From JADJEI01 sp035328465 (GTDB lineage Bacteria; Bacteroidota; Ignavibacteria; Ignavibacteriales; Ignavibacteriaceae), in NCBI GenBank assembly GCA_035328465.1, contig DAOLIQ010000003.1, positions 20,148 through 84,147 on the forward strand: a stretch of 64,000 nucleotides of DNA. The letters run 5' to 3'. Shown here one piece after another: positions 18,470 through 28,034 of the stretch. The notes beneath the pieces are model-generated. The model searched no databases. It saw nothing but the letters and a program-made list of their open reading frames with translations, and was not told the origin of the DNA. Position 1 is the stretch's first letter, and every line of letters starts with the position of its first letter. The translations under genes were made by a program, and so were the position numbers.

Positions 18470-19831
18470 GTGCTGCTTGAAGAACATAAAGTCGAACATC
18501 TCTACGAAGGCGTACGTGGATTAGCAGTAAAAATACTTAATAGGGTAGAAAGAACCGATTCCTACCTTGAGCGATTGCTCGACAATGAAATGCGCAATTC
18601 CGAATTAGGCGGGGCAGACAAAGCCTTACTCTATGAAATTACTCACGGAGTTACAAGGTGGATGGGAAGACTTGATTGGATATTAAATGGGTTTTACAAA
18701 GGACAATTCTCCAAAGCAATTCCTAATCTTAAGAATGGTTTAAGAGTTGCGCTTTATCAGATACTATTTCTCGACAGAATTCCTGATCACGCTGCTGTGA
18801 ATGAAGCGGTTGAGTTCGTTAAAAAATTACAGGGACAAAAGCCTGCTGACTTCACAAATGCTATTTTAAGAAATATTATCCGAAGTAAAACTGCCATTAG
18901 ATATCCTGATCCGGAAGAGGACTTAGTTGGGTATTTCACAGCTTATTTATCACACCCCTCCTGGATGGTAAAAAGATATATTCAACGATTTGGAAGAAAT
19001 GATACCGAAAAACTTTTAAATGCTAATAATGAAAAACCATATCTCACTCTCAGAATAAATGCACTTAAAGCTACACCCGAGGAATTTGCTTTACTCATGA
19101 ATTCTGTAAACCTAAAATTTTCTCAGGGAATTTATCTGCCCGAATTTTTCAAACTTCAGAACCTGACTAATATAACGGGATGGGAATATTTTAATAAAGG
19201 ATATTTTAATATTCAGGATGAAAGCGCGGGACTTGCCTGCCGGCTGCTTGATGTTAGAGAAGATATGAGAGTGCTTGACCTGTGCGCTGCCCCTGGGGGT
19301 AAAACTGCTTATCTCGCATCCATTATGAAAGATAAAGGAGAAATTGTTGCAGTAGATAAATATGAAAGCAGATTAAATTTAGTCAGAAAGAATTTGACAA
19401 GGCTCGAAGTTAAATCAGTTAAAACTATCGAAGCCGATGCACTCGAATTTACTGACCAGCCATTTGACCGTGTATTAGCAGATGTTCCCTGCTCTGGAAC
19501 CGGGACACTCTCTAAAAAACCGGATATTAAATGGAAGAAAAATATTTTTGATATAAGGGCTAACACCGAATTACAATACAATATTCTTCTGAAAGCTGCT
19601 TCGCTGGTTAAGGTGGGTGGAGTTGTAGTTTACAGCACTTGTTCTATCGAGCCGGAAGAGAACTTTGATTTGGTAAAAAGATTCTTAGAGAATAATCCTG
19701 ATTTTGAATTTGAATCTGCAAAAGATAGATTTCCCGCTGAACTCGTTGATGAGAATGGCTGCATACAAACTCTACCCCATATTCACCAACTGGATGGGGC
19801 TTTTGCAGCAAAATTAATTCGAAGAAAGTAA
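18470..19831 (+). CDS. rsmB: 16S rRNA (cytosine-967 C5)-methyltransferase RsmB
   Basis: A 453-residue RNA m5C methyltransferase. The N-terminal NusB-like RNA-binding domain (about 12-150) precedes a Rossmann methyltransferase domain. That domain has SAM motif DLCAAPGGKT, motif IV ADVPCSGTGTLSKKPDIKW and motif VI VYSTCSIEPEEN. The two conserved cysteines (PCSG and STCS) are the general and nucleophilic residues of this family. It methylates C967 of 16S rRNA in E. coli. Start is GTG, 2 bp after the GlmU-like stop; rodZ-like starts 3 bp after its stop. Confidence 0.95.
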   Translation: MLLEEHKVEHLYEGVRGLAVKILNRVERTDSYLERLLDNEMRNSELGGADKALLYEITHGVTRWMGRLDWILNGFYKGQFSKAIPNLKNGLRVALYQILFLDRIPDHAAVNEAVEFVKKLQGQKPADFTNAILRNIIRSKTAIRYPDPEEDLVGYFTAYLSHPSWMVKRYIQRFGRNDTEKLLNANNEKPYLTLRINALKATPEEFALLMNSVNLKFSQGIYLPEFFKLQNLTNITGWEYFNKGYFNIQDESAGLACRLLDVREDMRVLDLCAAPGGKTAYLASIMKDKGEIVAVDKYESRLNLVRKNLTRLEVKSVKTIEADALEFTDQPFDRVLADVPCSGTGTLSKKPDIKWKKNIFDIRANTELQYNILLKAASLVKVGGVVVYSTCSIEPEENFDLVKRFLENNPDFEFESAKDRFPAELVDENGCIQTLPHIHQLDGAFAAKLIRRK

Positions 19832-19834
19832 AAT

Positions 19835-20713
19835 ATGCTTACTAAATTTGCCGAAGAATTAAAACAAGCCAGATTAAATAGCAATGTCACTTTGCAGCAA
19901 ATGGCTAATAAAACAAAAATTGACCTCAAATTTCTTGAAGCAATTGATGAAGGCAATTTTTCTTTTCTTCCAGATTTGTACATCCGCGCATTTATTAAAG
20001 AGTATGCATCATTTATTGGGCTTAATGCTGACAGCACAATTAAAAAATTCGAGGCTGCTAAAAAAGGTCAATACCCCGCTGAAGAAATTGATAAACCATT
20101 CTTAAAGTCAGTTATAGAAAATGAGCAGTCCGAACAAAAGAAATTATCTTTATCCACCAGACCTCTTTTATCCTATTCAGATATTAAAGAGAATGAAACA
20201 CGCAATCCTTCGGATCAAAAGAGGATTCAAATTATTTTTGCACTTATTGCTGGTATAACAATTGTCCTAAGTGTAGTTATTTATTTTCTGTTTTTTAACA
20301 ACAGCGATAAAATTATTATTTCAGAAAGACCCTACGAAGAAAGTATTGAAGAAAACTCCAGATATGTCGAACAACCAGTTAGCGATTCGTCACTTATTGA
20401 AGGCTCAGACAGTTCTTTTGTAATCTCTACTGGTGATAGCCTGCTTTTAAAAATAAGCAGCACAAATCAATGCTGGGTAAATGTAATTAGAGATGATAAT
20501 TCTGAAATAGAGTTTACACTTCCCCCTGCTTCTTCTAAAATCATTAAAGCAGCTAATAACTTTAAGTTGATATTAGGAAACTCGGGCGGAATACAATTAT
20601 CACTAAACAATAAACCATTGCAGTTTGAAGGAATTCCAGGTGCAGTTCGTTATGCAAAAATCACTACTGCCGGGGTGGAGTATCTGACAACCCGCCCCTT
20701 AATCAATCCGTGA
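19835..20713 (+). CDS. rodZ: RodZ-like helix-turn-helix membrane protein
   Basis: A 292-residue bitopic protein with the RodZ layout. A Xre-type HTH fills about 3-68 (LKQARLNSNVTLQQMANKTK, then IRAFIKEYASFIGL). Then come a linker, one membrane helix (131-154), and a periplasmic DUF4115-type beta domain (about 195-285, with LLLKISSTNQCWVNV). RodZ links the MreB cytoskeleton to the elongation machinery and helps rod shape. No mreBCD genes are in view, so the cell-shape role is family knowledge. Overlaps the ligA start by 1-4 bp. Confidence 0.85.
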   Translation: MLTKFAEELKQARLNSNVTLQQMANKTKIDLKFLEAIDEGNFSFLPDLYIRAFIKEYASFIGLNADSTIKKFEAAKKGQYPAEEIDKPFLKSVIENEQSEQKKLSLSTRPLLSYSDIKENETRNPSDQKRIQIIFALIAGITIVLSVVIYFLFFNNSDKIIISERPYEESIEENSRYVEQPVSDSSLIEGSDSSFVISTGDSLLLKISSTNQCWVNVIRDDNSEIEFTLPPASSKIIKAANNFKLILGNSGGIQLSLNNKPLQFEGIPGAVRYAKITTAGVEYLTTRPLINP

Positions 20714-22749
20714 TGAAATTGATATCGGCTAAAGACAAAATAGAACATCTTCGTGAACAAATAAGAGAGCACGAATACAAGTATTATATACTTGCTGAGC
20801 CATCAATAAGTGATTATGAATACGATTTATTAGTTAGTGAACTGGAACGGCTTGAAAAAGAAAACCCTGAATTAATCACTCCGGATTCCCCGACTCAAAG
20901 GGTAGGGAAAGACTTGACTAAAGAATTCAAAACCATAACCCATAAAGTTCCTATGTTGAGTCTATCTAATACATACAGCGAAGAGGAACTTATTGAGTTT
21001 GATAGAAGGGTGCAGGAAGGATTACCCGAAAATGAAAAAATCGAATATGTGGTTGAATATAAAATTGACGGCGTTTCTGTCAGTTTGAACTACATTGATG
21101 GAATACTAAAATCTGCGGCGACTCGAGGTGATGGTATCGTTGGTGAAGAAATTACGACCAATGTTAAAACAATAAAATCAATTCCGCTGAAAATAAATAT
21201 TCCTAAAAATTTTCATTATAGTCTGCGTAATATCGAAGTTCGCGGCGAAATATTTATGAAGATTTCCGATTTCATAAATCTAAACAATCAAAGGGCCGGG
21301 CAAGGAGAAAAGCTTTTTGCGAATCCAAGAAATTCTTCTGCTGGAACTTTAAAAATTCAAGACCCTAAAATAGTTGCAAAACGACCTTTGAATATTTTTA
21401 CTTATTTTTTAATAAGTACTGAAGAAGAATTTAAATCGCAATCTGAAAATCTTGAGATATTGAAGACACTCGGCTTTAACGTTAATCCCGCTTATAAAGG
21501 TTGCAAAAACATTCAGGAGGTAATTAAGGTCTGTAAAGAATTTGAAAATCAAAGAAATTCACTTGAATATGAAATTGATGGTGCGGTTATAAAAGTAAAT
21601 TCAATTCGTCAGCAAAAAATATTAGGCAGCATCGCTAAATCACCACGTTGGGCAGTTGCCTTTAAGTTTAAGGCTAAGCAGGCATTTACTTTAATAAATA
21701 ATATTACCTGGCAGGTGGGAAGAACAGGTGCGATTACTCCAGTTGCAGAATTAGAGCCGGTACACCTGGCGGGCTCAACTATCAGCCGTGCTACTTTACA
21801 CAACTATGACGAAATTGTAAGAAAAGATATCCGGGTTGGCGATAAGGTTGTTATTGAAAAGGGTGGTGATGTAATTCCTAAAGTTGTTGCTGTAGTTTTA
21901 AGCGAAAGGAATAGTAAAATATCACCTGTATCAGCTCCAGAATATTGTCCAGTGTGCAAATCAACTGTTGTTAAACCTGAAAACGAAGTTGCCATTTATT
22001 GTAATAACTCTGAATGCCCTGCACAAATAAAAGGCAGGCTAGAGCATTTTGCTTCTCGCGGCGCAATGGATATAGAAGGACTCGGAGAAGCACTAGTAGA
22101 TTTATTTGTAGAAAAAAAATTTCTAAAAACTTATGCAGATATTTATCAGTTAAAACAAAAAAGAGAAAATCTGATAAGTATTGAAAGGCTGGGTGAAAAA
22201 AGTGTAGATAATCTTCTGCAAGCAATAGAAGAAAGTAAAAAACAACCTTTTGAGAAAGTACTTTTTGCTCTTGGAATAAGATATGTCGGAGCGGGTGCTG
22301 CAAAAAAACTTGCATATCATTTTTTAACTATTGATAAACTTTCAAGCGCATCCGAAGAAGATATTATATCGGTTCCGGAAATTGGCCCAAGCATAGCAAA
22401 AAGTGTGGTAGATTTTTTTTCAAACAAGGGTAATCAACATATAATTAAATTGCTAAAAGAATCTGGTATCAATTTTAAAACCATTAAGAAAAAGATAGAC
22501 TATAATTTTTTCACAGAAAATACTTTTGTTTTAACAGGCACGTTGAAAAAGTTTTCAAGGGAAGAGGCAGCCGATAAAATATCAGCGCTTGGAGGGAAGG
22601 TTACTTCTTCGGTAAGTTCTAAAACGAATTACGTAATTGCGGGCGAAAACGCTGGATCAAAATTAACTAAAGCTAAATCTATCGGTGTGGCTGTGCTTAC
22701 TGAAGAGGAGTTTCTTCAAAAGCTTTATCAAGCTGAAATAAATGATTAA
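20713..22749 (+). CDS. ligA: NAD-dependent DNA ligase LigA
   Basis: A 678-residue ligase with all LigA domains. In order: the NAD-binding Ia domain (about 1-65), the adenylation domain with KIDG nucleophile (Lys117 from the ATG), an OB fold, and a four-cysteine zinc finger (CPVCKS then CNNSECP). Helix-hairpin-helix repeats follow (IEGLGEALVDLF, IERLGEKSVDNLL, VPEIGPSIAKSV), then a BRCT domain (about 598-675, FVLTGTLKKFSREEA). It seals nicks using NAD, an essential replication function. A GTG at 20710 precedes the ATG at 20713; the ATG shares bases with the rodZ stop (TGATG), which favours it. Confidence 0.97.
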   Translation: MKLISAKDKIEHLREQIREHEYKYYILAEPSISDYEYDLLVSELERLEKENPELITPDSPTQRVGKDLTKEFKTITHKVPMLSLSNTYSEEELIEFDRRVQEGLPENEKIEYVVEYKIDGVSVSLNYIDGILKSAATRGDGIVGEEITTNVKTIKSIPLKINIPKNFHYSLRNIEVRGEIFMKISDFINLNNQRAGQGEKLFANPRNSSAGTLKIQDPKIVAKRPLNIFTYFLISTEEEFKSQSENLEILKTLGFNVNPAYKGCKNIQEVIKVCKEFENQRNSLEYEIDGAVIKVNSIRQQKILGSIAKSPRWAVAFKFKAKQAFTLINNITWQVGRTGAITPVAELEPVHLAGSTISRATLHNYDEIVRKDIRVGDKVVIEKGGDVIPKVVAVVLSERNSKISPVSAPEYCPVCKSTVVKPENEVAIYCNNSECPAQIKGRLEHFASRGAMDIEGLGEALVDLFVEKKFLKTYADIYQLKQKRENLISIERLGEKSVDNLLQAIEESKKQPFEKVLFALGIRYVGAGAAKKLAYHFLTIDKLSSASEEDIISVPEIGPSIAKSVVDFFSNKGNQHIIKLLKESGINFKTIKKKIDYNFFTENTFVLTGTLKKFSREEAADKISALGGKVTSSVSSKTNYVIAGENAGSKLTKAKSIGVAVLTEEEFLQKLYQAEIND

Positions 22750-23272
22750 ATTATTTAAAGACATTGCTGCGAAGGTTGTCCTAAATAAAATTTCTAAACA
22801 GACAAAGCTTTCTGAACAGCGATTTAATTTGTTTTTTCAAAAATCATATTCGTTTTTGTTAATAATGCCCGAAAACGAAGATGATTTCAACAACTCGTTT
22901 TTAATTTTAGAATATCTGGATAAAAACAAAAAGAATATTTCAATCTTAACTTATGATTATCGTGTTAGTAAGCTTCCAGTAAAATTTAAATCAAGAGTGA
23001 TTGATCACGGCGTAAATGACATGAATAAATTTGATCTGCCTGTAAAAATTTTTATAGACAAACTTAACGAAAAAAAATTCGACGTTGTGCTTGACTTAAA
23101 CAAAGATGGAAACTTTTTTTACAAAATTTTGATTTGCAAAATTAAATCAGTATTAAAAGTTGGATTTGAAAAGCCTAATGGAGATAAATATTATAATGTT
23201 ATGATTAGAATTGAGGAAAACAATGCTGAAAATTCTTATCAAAATTTCTTAAATTGCCTTCGAATGTTTTAA
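22742..23272 (+). CDS. Uncharacterised protein, possibly DUF6913 family
   Basis: A 176-residue cytoplasmic protein that overlaps the ligA stop by 8 bp. It has a Lys-rich N-terminus and alternating beta/alpha segments (SYSFLLIMPENEDDF, NISILTYDY, FDVVLDLNKDGNFFYKILI, then VLKVGFEKPNGDKYYNVMI). These look like half of a Rossmann-type fold distantly reminiscent of glycosyltransferase family 9. I recall a Bacteroidota family (DUF6913) with this pattern next to cell-division or ligase genes, but have not verified it. No catalytic residues are recognisable. It is translationally coupled to ligA and 9 bp before the STAS gene. Confidence 0.6.
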   Translation: MIKLFKDIAAKVVLNKISKQTKLSEQRFNLFFQKSYSFLLIMPENEDDFNNSFLILEYLDKNKKNISILTYDYRVSKLPVKFKSRVIDHGVNDMNKFDLPVKIFIDKLNEKKFDVVLDLNKDGNFFYKILICKIKSVLKVGFEKPNGDKYYNVMIRIEENNAENSYQNFLNCLRMF

Positions 23273-23281
23273 GGATTTACA

Positions 23282-23635
23282 ATGAATTATGAGATAAAAA
23301 AAGTAGAAGACATCACAATCTTTAAATTGAATGAAAAACGGCTTGACACAAATATTTCAGGGCTGTTGAAAGGGGAATTTACAATTTTATTAAAAGTGGA
23401 AGGTGTAAAAAAATTAATCCTTGATTTAGCAGAAGTAGAATCTTGTGACAGTTCGGGTTTGAGTGCAATACTTGTTGGCAATCGAATTATTCATTCGAAC
23501 GAGGGAAGTATGCGTATAGCTTCTCCTTCCGAAAAAGTGTTATCATTAATCAAAATTACACAGCTTGATCGTGTGCTTCCTGTTTGTTCTACTGTTGATG
23601 ACGCGATGGCAGAATTGCATGACGAGCAGGATTGA
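23282..23635 (+). CDS. STAS domain protein (anti-sigma factor antagonist-like)
   Basis: A 117-residue single STAS domain of the SpoIIAA/RsbV type. The phosphorylatable serine lies in the motif CDSSGLSAILVGNRI, where the DSSGL turn is the usual site for a partner-kinase. The C-terminal helix LIKITQLDRVLPV is also typical. Such proteins release a sigma factor by binding its anti-sigma when unphosphorylated. No RsbW-type kinase or SpoIIE phosphatase is in this window, so the partner is encoded elsewhere. Start ATG with AAGGAT just upstream. It ends the 17.2-23.6 kb operon. Confidence 0.88.
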   Translation: MNYEIKKVEDITIFKLNEKRLDTNISGLLKGEFTILLKVEGVKKLILDLAEVESCDSSGLSAILVGNRIIHSNEGSMRIASPSEKVLSLIKITQLDRVLPVCSTVDDAMAELHDEQD

Positions 23636-23765
23636 GTACTTCCACTTGACCTTTCTCTAAATATTAATTGTTAAAATCAGCTTCCTTTTATTTAGTCGGA
23701 GGTAAGTTGAATCATTAATCTACTGCTTTTATTGGGGGGCATATCTAAAACTTTAATTATTATCG

Positions 23766-25532
23766 ATGAAACTACTTTACAATTACTTAAAGAACTATAA
23801 CAAGCTGATTTTGACTTCATTATTGCTTGCTTCGATAAATCAGATTTTCTCCATGCTTGATCCCTGGATTTACAGAATTGTAATTGACAATTATGCAACA
23901 AAGTTTGAGCACTATACAGTAAGTGAATTTATTAGCGGTGTGTTGCTATTGCTCGCCGCTGCTGTTGGTGTTGCATTCGTTTCACGTGTGGCAAAAAACT
24001 TTCAAGATTATTATTTAAATGTAATAACGCAAAAACTCGGAGCAAAAATTTATTCTGATGGAATTAAGCACTCCCTCCTTTTACCTTATTCTGAGTTTGA
24101 AGACCAGCGAAGCGGAACGACACTTGGAGTTTTGCAAAAAGTTAGAACTGATGTTGAGAAATTAATTTCTGCCTCTGTAAACACTTTATTTACCACTCTT
24201 GTTGGCGTTGTGTTTGTTACTGTTTATGCAATAAATGTTCACTGGCTTATAGCCCCGGTTTTCTTCTCAGCAATACCAATACTTGGCTTTATTAGTTCTG
24301 TATTGAGTAAAAAAATTAAGGGGATTCAAAAAATAATTGTTGGTGAAACAACAGCACTGGCAGGCTCTACTACTGAATCATTAAGAAATATCGAGCTGGT
24401 AAAAAGTCTCGGTCTCGGAAATCAGGAAATCAACAGACTAAACTTGACAACTGAAAAAATACTTGGCTTAGAATTAAAGAAGGTTAAATATATTCGGTCA
24501 CTTAGTTTTATTCAGGGTACGGTTGTTAACTTCATCCGAACTTCGATAATATTTTTGTTGTTGTATTTAATTTTTGTCAAAGAAATTTCTGTTGGTGAAT
24601 TCTTTTCATTATTTATCTACTCATTTTTCCTATTTGGACCGTTGCAAAGTTTGGGTGAGATAATAAACATTTACCGCGAAGCAGAAGTATCTTTAAATAA
24701 TTTTGAAGAATTATTAAATAAACCAATCGAATCAAAACCACAGGAGCCTGTAAAACTGGGTGAAATTAAGTCTCTGCAATTCGATAGAGTTTTATTTAAA
24801 CATCAATCATCCAATCGAAATGCTATTAATAGTATTTCTTTTTCTGTTAAAAAAGGAGAAACAATCGCTTTCGTTGGTCCATCAGGCTCCGGTAAAACAA
24901 CATTGGTGAAATTACTAGTGGGACTTTACTCCCCTTTGCAAGGAAAAATATTTTATAATGATTTTTCCGGTGACCAGATTGACTTTGATGAATTCAGAGA
25001 ACGAATTGGTTTTGTTACACAAGATACCCAATTGTTTTCAGGAACGATTAGAGAAAATCTTTTATTTGTTAATCCGATTGCAAGCGACAATGATTGTTTG
25101 CAAGTATTAGAAAAAGCCGCCGCACAAGGATTATTGAACAGGGCAGAAAAAGGATTGGATACTTTAATCGGTGAAGGTGGAGTTAAAGTTTCCGGCGGCG
25201 AAAAACAAAGACTTTCAATTGCACGTGCACTATTGCGTCACCCCAGCCTGCTTGTATTTGACGAGGCTACATCGGCTTTAGACTCTTTAACTGAAGAAGA
25301 AATCAATAAAACTATCAGAGAAATTTCACATAGTAAAGATCTAATAACAATATTGATAGCGCACAGACTCTCTACAGTAATGCACTCGGATAAAATCTTT
25401 GTTCTCGAAAGAGGTAAAATTATTGAGTCGGGGAATCATGAAGAACTATTAGAATTAAAAGGATTATATTTCGCAATGTGGCGGCAGCAGATCGGAGAAG
25501 CTGAAAGTTCATTTAATAATTACTTAAACTAA
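23766..25532 (+). CDS. ABC transporter, fused permease/ATPase (exporter type)
   Basis: A 588-residue half-transporter of the MsbA/multidrug type. Six membrane helices (about 15-310) are fused to a nucleotide-binding domain. That domain has Walker A GPSGSGKTT (371-379), Q-loop FVTQDTQLFSG, signature VSGGEKQRLS (about 475-484), Walker B LLVFDEATSALD and an H-loop IAHRLSTV. It would work as a homodimer exporting lipids, peptides or drugs; the substrate cannot be told from sequence. No Shine-Dalgarno is evident before the ATG. The preceding 130 bp hold no gene. Confidence 0.93.
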   Translation: MKLLYNYLKNYNKLILTSLLLASINQIFSMLDPWIYRIVIDNYATKFEHYTVSEFISGVLLLLAAAVGVAFVSRVAKNFQDYYLNVITQKLGAKIYSDGIKHSLLLPYSEFEDQRSGTTLGVLQKVRTDVEKLISASVNTLFTTLVGVVFVTVYAINVHWLIAPVFFSAIPILGFISSVLSKKIKGIQKIIVGETTALAGSTTESLRNIELVKSLGLGNQEINRLNLTTEKILGLELKKVKYIRSLSFIQGTVVNFIRTSIIFLLLYLIFVKEISVGEFFSLFIYSFFLFGPLQSLGEIINIYREAEVSLNNFEELLNKPIESKPQEPVKLGEIKSLQFDRVLFKHQSSNRNAINSISFSVKKGETIAFVGPSGSGKTTLVKLLVGLYSPLQGKIFYNDFSGDQIDFDEFRERIGFVTQDTQLFSGTIRENLLFVNPIASDNDCLQVLEKAAAQGLLNRAEKGLDTLIGEGGVKVSGGEKQRLSIARALLRHPSLLVFDEATSALDSLTEEEINKTIREISHSKDLITILIAHRLSTVMHSDKIFVLERGKIIESGNHEELLELKGLYFAMWRQQIGEAESSFNNYLN

Positions 25533-25625
25533 ATCCTGAGAATTCCACTAATCAATTATTAAATTTCAATGCAGTTTTCTAATTATCATTAAAAAAATTA
25601 TTATAACTTATTCTTTTGAGTAAAA

Positions 25626-28004
25626 ATGAAAAACATAATCTTCTCATTAATCCTTTCAACTTGTTTTTTTAGCAAGGCACAAACAATCCGAGATTTAATT
25701 CAACCAATAATCCTTGAAGAGGGAAGGACACGCAGTTTTGTACTCTCTGATTTGTTTTACTCTGAAGATTACTCTATTAATCTATTGCCCAATGATAACA
25801 TCGTTGCAGCTATAAACAAAGGGGGAGATACAATTACCTTTACTCCAAAATTAAATTTCACCGGACTTGATCTGGTTTCTTTCGAACTACAGAATGAAAT
25901 CTATCAGATTCCCGTTATGCTCGAAAAAAAACAAAAATATTTGTTTGCCTACAAGCCTGATGAAAATGTAAGTAGCGTAAATTTATTTGGGCAGTTTAAT
26001 GGATGGGATCGAAACAATCTCCCTATGAAGGACGAAAATAATGATGGAATTTATGAGTTAATGATTCCGCTTGATGCCGGAAGATATGAGTACAAATTTT
26101 TTGTGGACGGAAAAGAACTTATTGATTCACAAAACCAAATAAAAGTTCCAAATGGAATGGGCGATTATAATTCAGTTCGAATAATTGAACCAGAGATAAA
26201 AGAAAAATTTTATTTACATATTCTTAATTATCAAAAGAATACGAATTCTATTTCCCTCTCCTTCTTTTGTGAAAAGATTAATAAAAAATCTTTACTCAAA
26301 AAAGAAATAGTTGCTCTATTGGATAACAAAATAATTGAACAGAGCAACATTGAAGCAACAGGCTGCAAAATAATTTTAAAGTTAGACCAAGCAGAATTAG
26401 CCGGCAGACATACTGTTCGGGTTGCGGTTAATGAAAATGGCAGAGCCACAAATATTCAAACAATATTTATTGAAAACGGAATTCCTTGCGGAAATGAGAA
26501 ATTTCAAAATTGGAATGATGCCGTCATTTATTCTTTGATGGTGAATAGATTTTATGATGGAGATAAGTTAAATAATTGTCCAATAGTTCATCCCGATCTT
26601 TCTGAAAAAGCAAATTATAATGGAGGAGATCTGCAGGGTATAATTGACAAGATTGAAGAAGGATATTTTGAGAAACTCGGTATCAATACTTTGTGGCTAA
26701 CTCCCGTGGTTGATAATACAGACAGTGCTTATAAAGAGTATCCTCCCCCCCACCGTTATTATACCGGTTATCACGGTTACTGGCCCGTTGCTTCCGAAAA
26801 AGTTGAGCAGAGATTTGGGAACTTCGATCTGTTAAAAAAACTTACTGATACAGCTCACAATCATGGAATAAAAATTTTGCTTGATTTTGTTGCGCACCAT
26901 GTTCACATCGAAAATCCATTATGGAATGAACATCGCGATTGGTTCGGTAAAATTGAATTACCTGATGGCAGACTCAATCTTCGACTCTGGGATGAATACA
27001 GATTAACAACCTGGTTTGAACCTTACATGCCTTCTTTCGATTTTGTTAGTTCGATTGAAGCAAGAGAATTTATGACCGAGAATGCTTTATGGTGGCTAAA
27101 AGAAAGTGGTGCTGATGGATTTCGTCACGACGCTGTTAAGCATGTTCCAAATGAATTCTGGCGCTTGCTCACAAAAAAAATTAAAAAACAAATTGAATTA
27201 CCCCAAAACAAAACGGTTTATCAAATTGGTGAAACATTCGGGAGTTTTGAATTAATAAGTTCGTATGTAAATAATGGGCAACTAAATTCGCAATTTAATT
27301 TTAACCTATACGACACAGCAATAAATGTTTTTCTTGATTCATCAAGTTCCTTTTCGTTGTTGAATTCTCAACTGCAAAAAACATTTTCTGTTTATGGTGT
27401 AAATAATTTAATGGCAAATATTATGGATAGCCATGACAAAATTCGCTACATGGCTTATGCTGATGGCGACCTGCAAATCAATGATGGTAATGCTGGTGAA
27501 CTAGGTTGGGTAAATCCTCCCACTGTTGATAATCAATCAAGCTACGATAAGCTGAAACTTTATCTTGCCTATGAGTTGACAATTCCTGGCGTACCTATTA
27601 TTTACTACGGTGATGAAATTGGAATGACCGGGGCTTCCGATCCCGACAACAGAAGAATGATGAGATTTGAGAATGATCTTTCTCGCTCTGAAAAGGAAAC
27701 CTTCAGTGAAATTAGTAAGCTTGCTGAAATTAGAAATAATAATTCTGCTTTAAGATACGGCGATTTTTTAACTTTACTTGCGGATGAAAATATTTTTGCA
27801 TACATCCGTTCCGATTTTAATCAACGTGTGATTGTAATCCTTAATAAAAGTAATAAAAACAAGACTGTTGAAATTGAGTTACCTACAAATTATAATTTAT
27901 CCGAGGCGATAAATTTATTAAATGGTGAAACAAAGAAGATAAATAATCATCGTTTGGTTTGTAACGTTAACTCTATAGGTTATCTTATTTTCAAAATAAA
28001 GTAA
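25626..28004 (+). CDS. Secreted glycoside hydrolase family 13 alpha-amylase-type enzyme
   Basis: A 792-residue exported enzyme. A signal peptide (about 1-18) is followed by an N-terminal beta domain and a CBM48/AMPK-type glycogen-binding module (about 105-190, VNLFGQFNGWDRNNLPMKDE, YEYKFFVDGKE). The GH13 TIM barrel runs from about 295 to 730. Its catalytic residues are D502 (GFRHDA), E536 (IGETFG) and D604 (MDSHDK). The usual NHD is SHD here. A C-terminal beta-sandwich closes the protein. It probably hydrolyses alpha-glucans such as maltodextrins in the periplasm or outside. The domain order resembles neopullulanase/cyclomaltodextrinase types, but precise specificity is not decidable. Confidence 0.9.
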   Translation: MKNIIFSLILSTCFFSKAQTIRDLIQPIILEEGRTRSFVLSDLFYSEDYSINLLPNDNIVAAINKGGDTITFTPKLNFTGLDLVSFELQNEIYQIPVMLEKKQKYLFAYKPDENVSSVNLFGQFNGWDRNNLPMKDENNDGIYELMIPLDAGRYEYKFFVDGKELIDSQNQIKVPNGMGDYNSVRIIEPEIKEKFYLHILNYQKNTNSISLSFFCEKINKKSLLKKEIVALLDNKIIEQSNIEATGCKIILKLDQAELAGRHTVRVAVNENGRATNIQTIFIENGIPCGNEKFQNWNDAVIYSLMVNRFYDGDKLNNCPIVHPDLSEKANYNGGDLQGIIDKIEEGYFEKLGINTLWLTPVVDNTDSAYKEYPPPHRYYTGYHGYWPVASEKVEQRFGNFDLLKKLTDTAHNHGIKILLDFVAHHVHIENPLWNEHRDWFGKIELPDGRLNLRLWDEYRLTTWFEPYMPSFDFVSSIEAREFMTENALWWLKESGADGFRHDAVKHVPNEFWRLLTKKIKKQIELPQNKTVYQIGETFGSFELISSYVNNGQLNSQFNFNLYDTAINVFLDSSSSFSLLNSQLQKTFSVYGVNNLMANIMDSHDKIRYMAYADGDLQINDGNAGELGWVNPPTVDNQSSYDKLKLYLAYELTIPGVPIIYYGDEIGMTGASDPDNRRMMRFENDLSRSEKETFSEISKLAEIRNNNSALRYGDFLTLLADENIFAYIRSDFNQRVIVILNKSNKNKTVEIELPTNYNLSEAINLLNGETKKINNHRLVCNVNSIGYLIFKIK

Positions 28005-28034
28005 TCATTTATTTTACACTACACATTGGAAATC

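Noticed and set aside
23636..23765. Small gene starting at a TTG near 23708 with GGAGG upstream
   Set aside because: The ribosome-like site is real, but the frame closes after three codons (TTG AAT CAT TAA).
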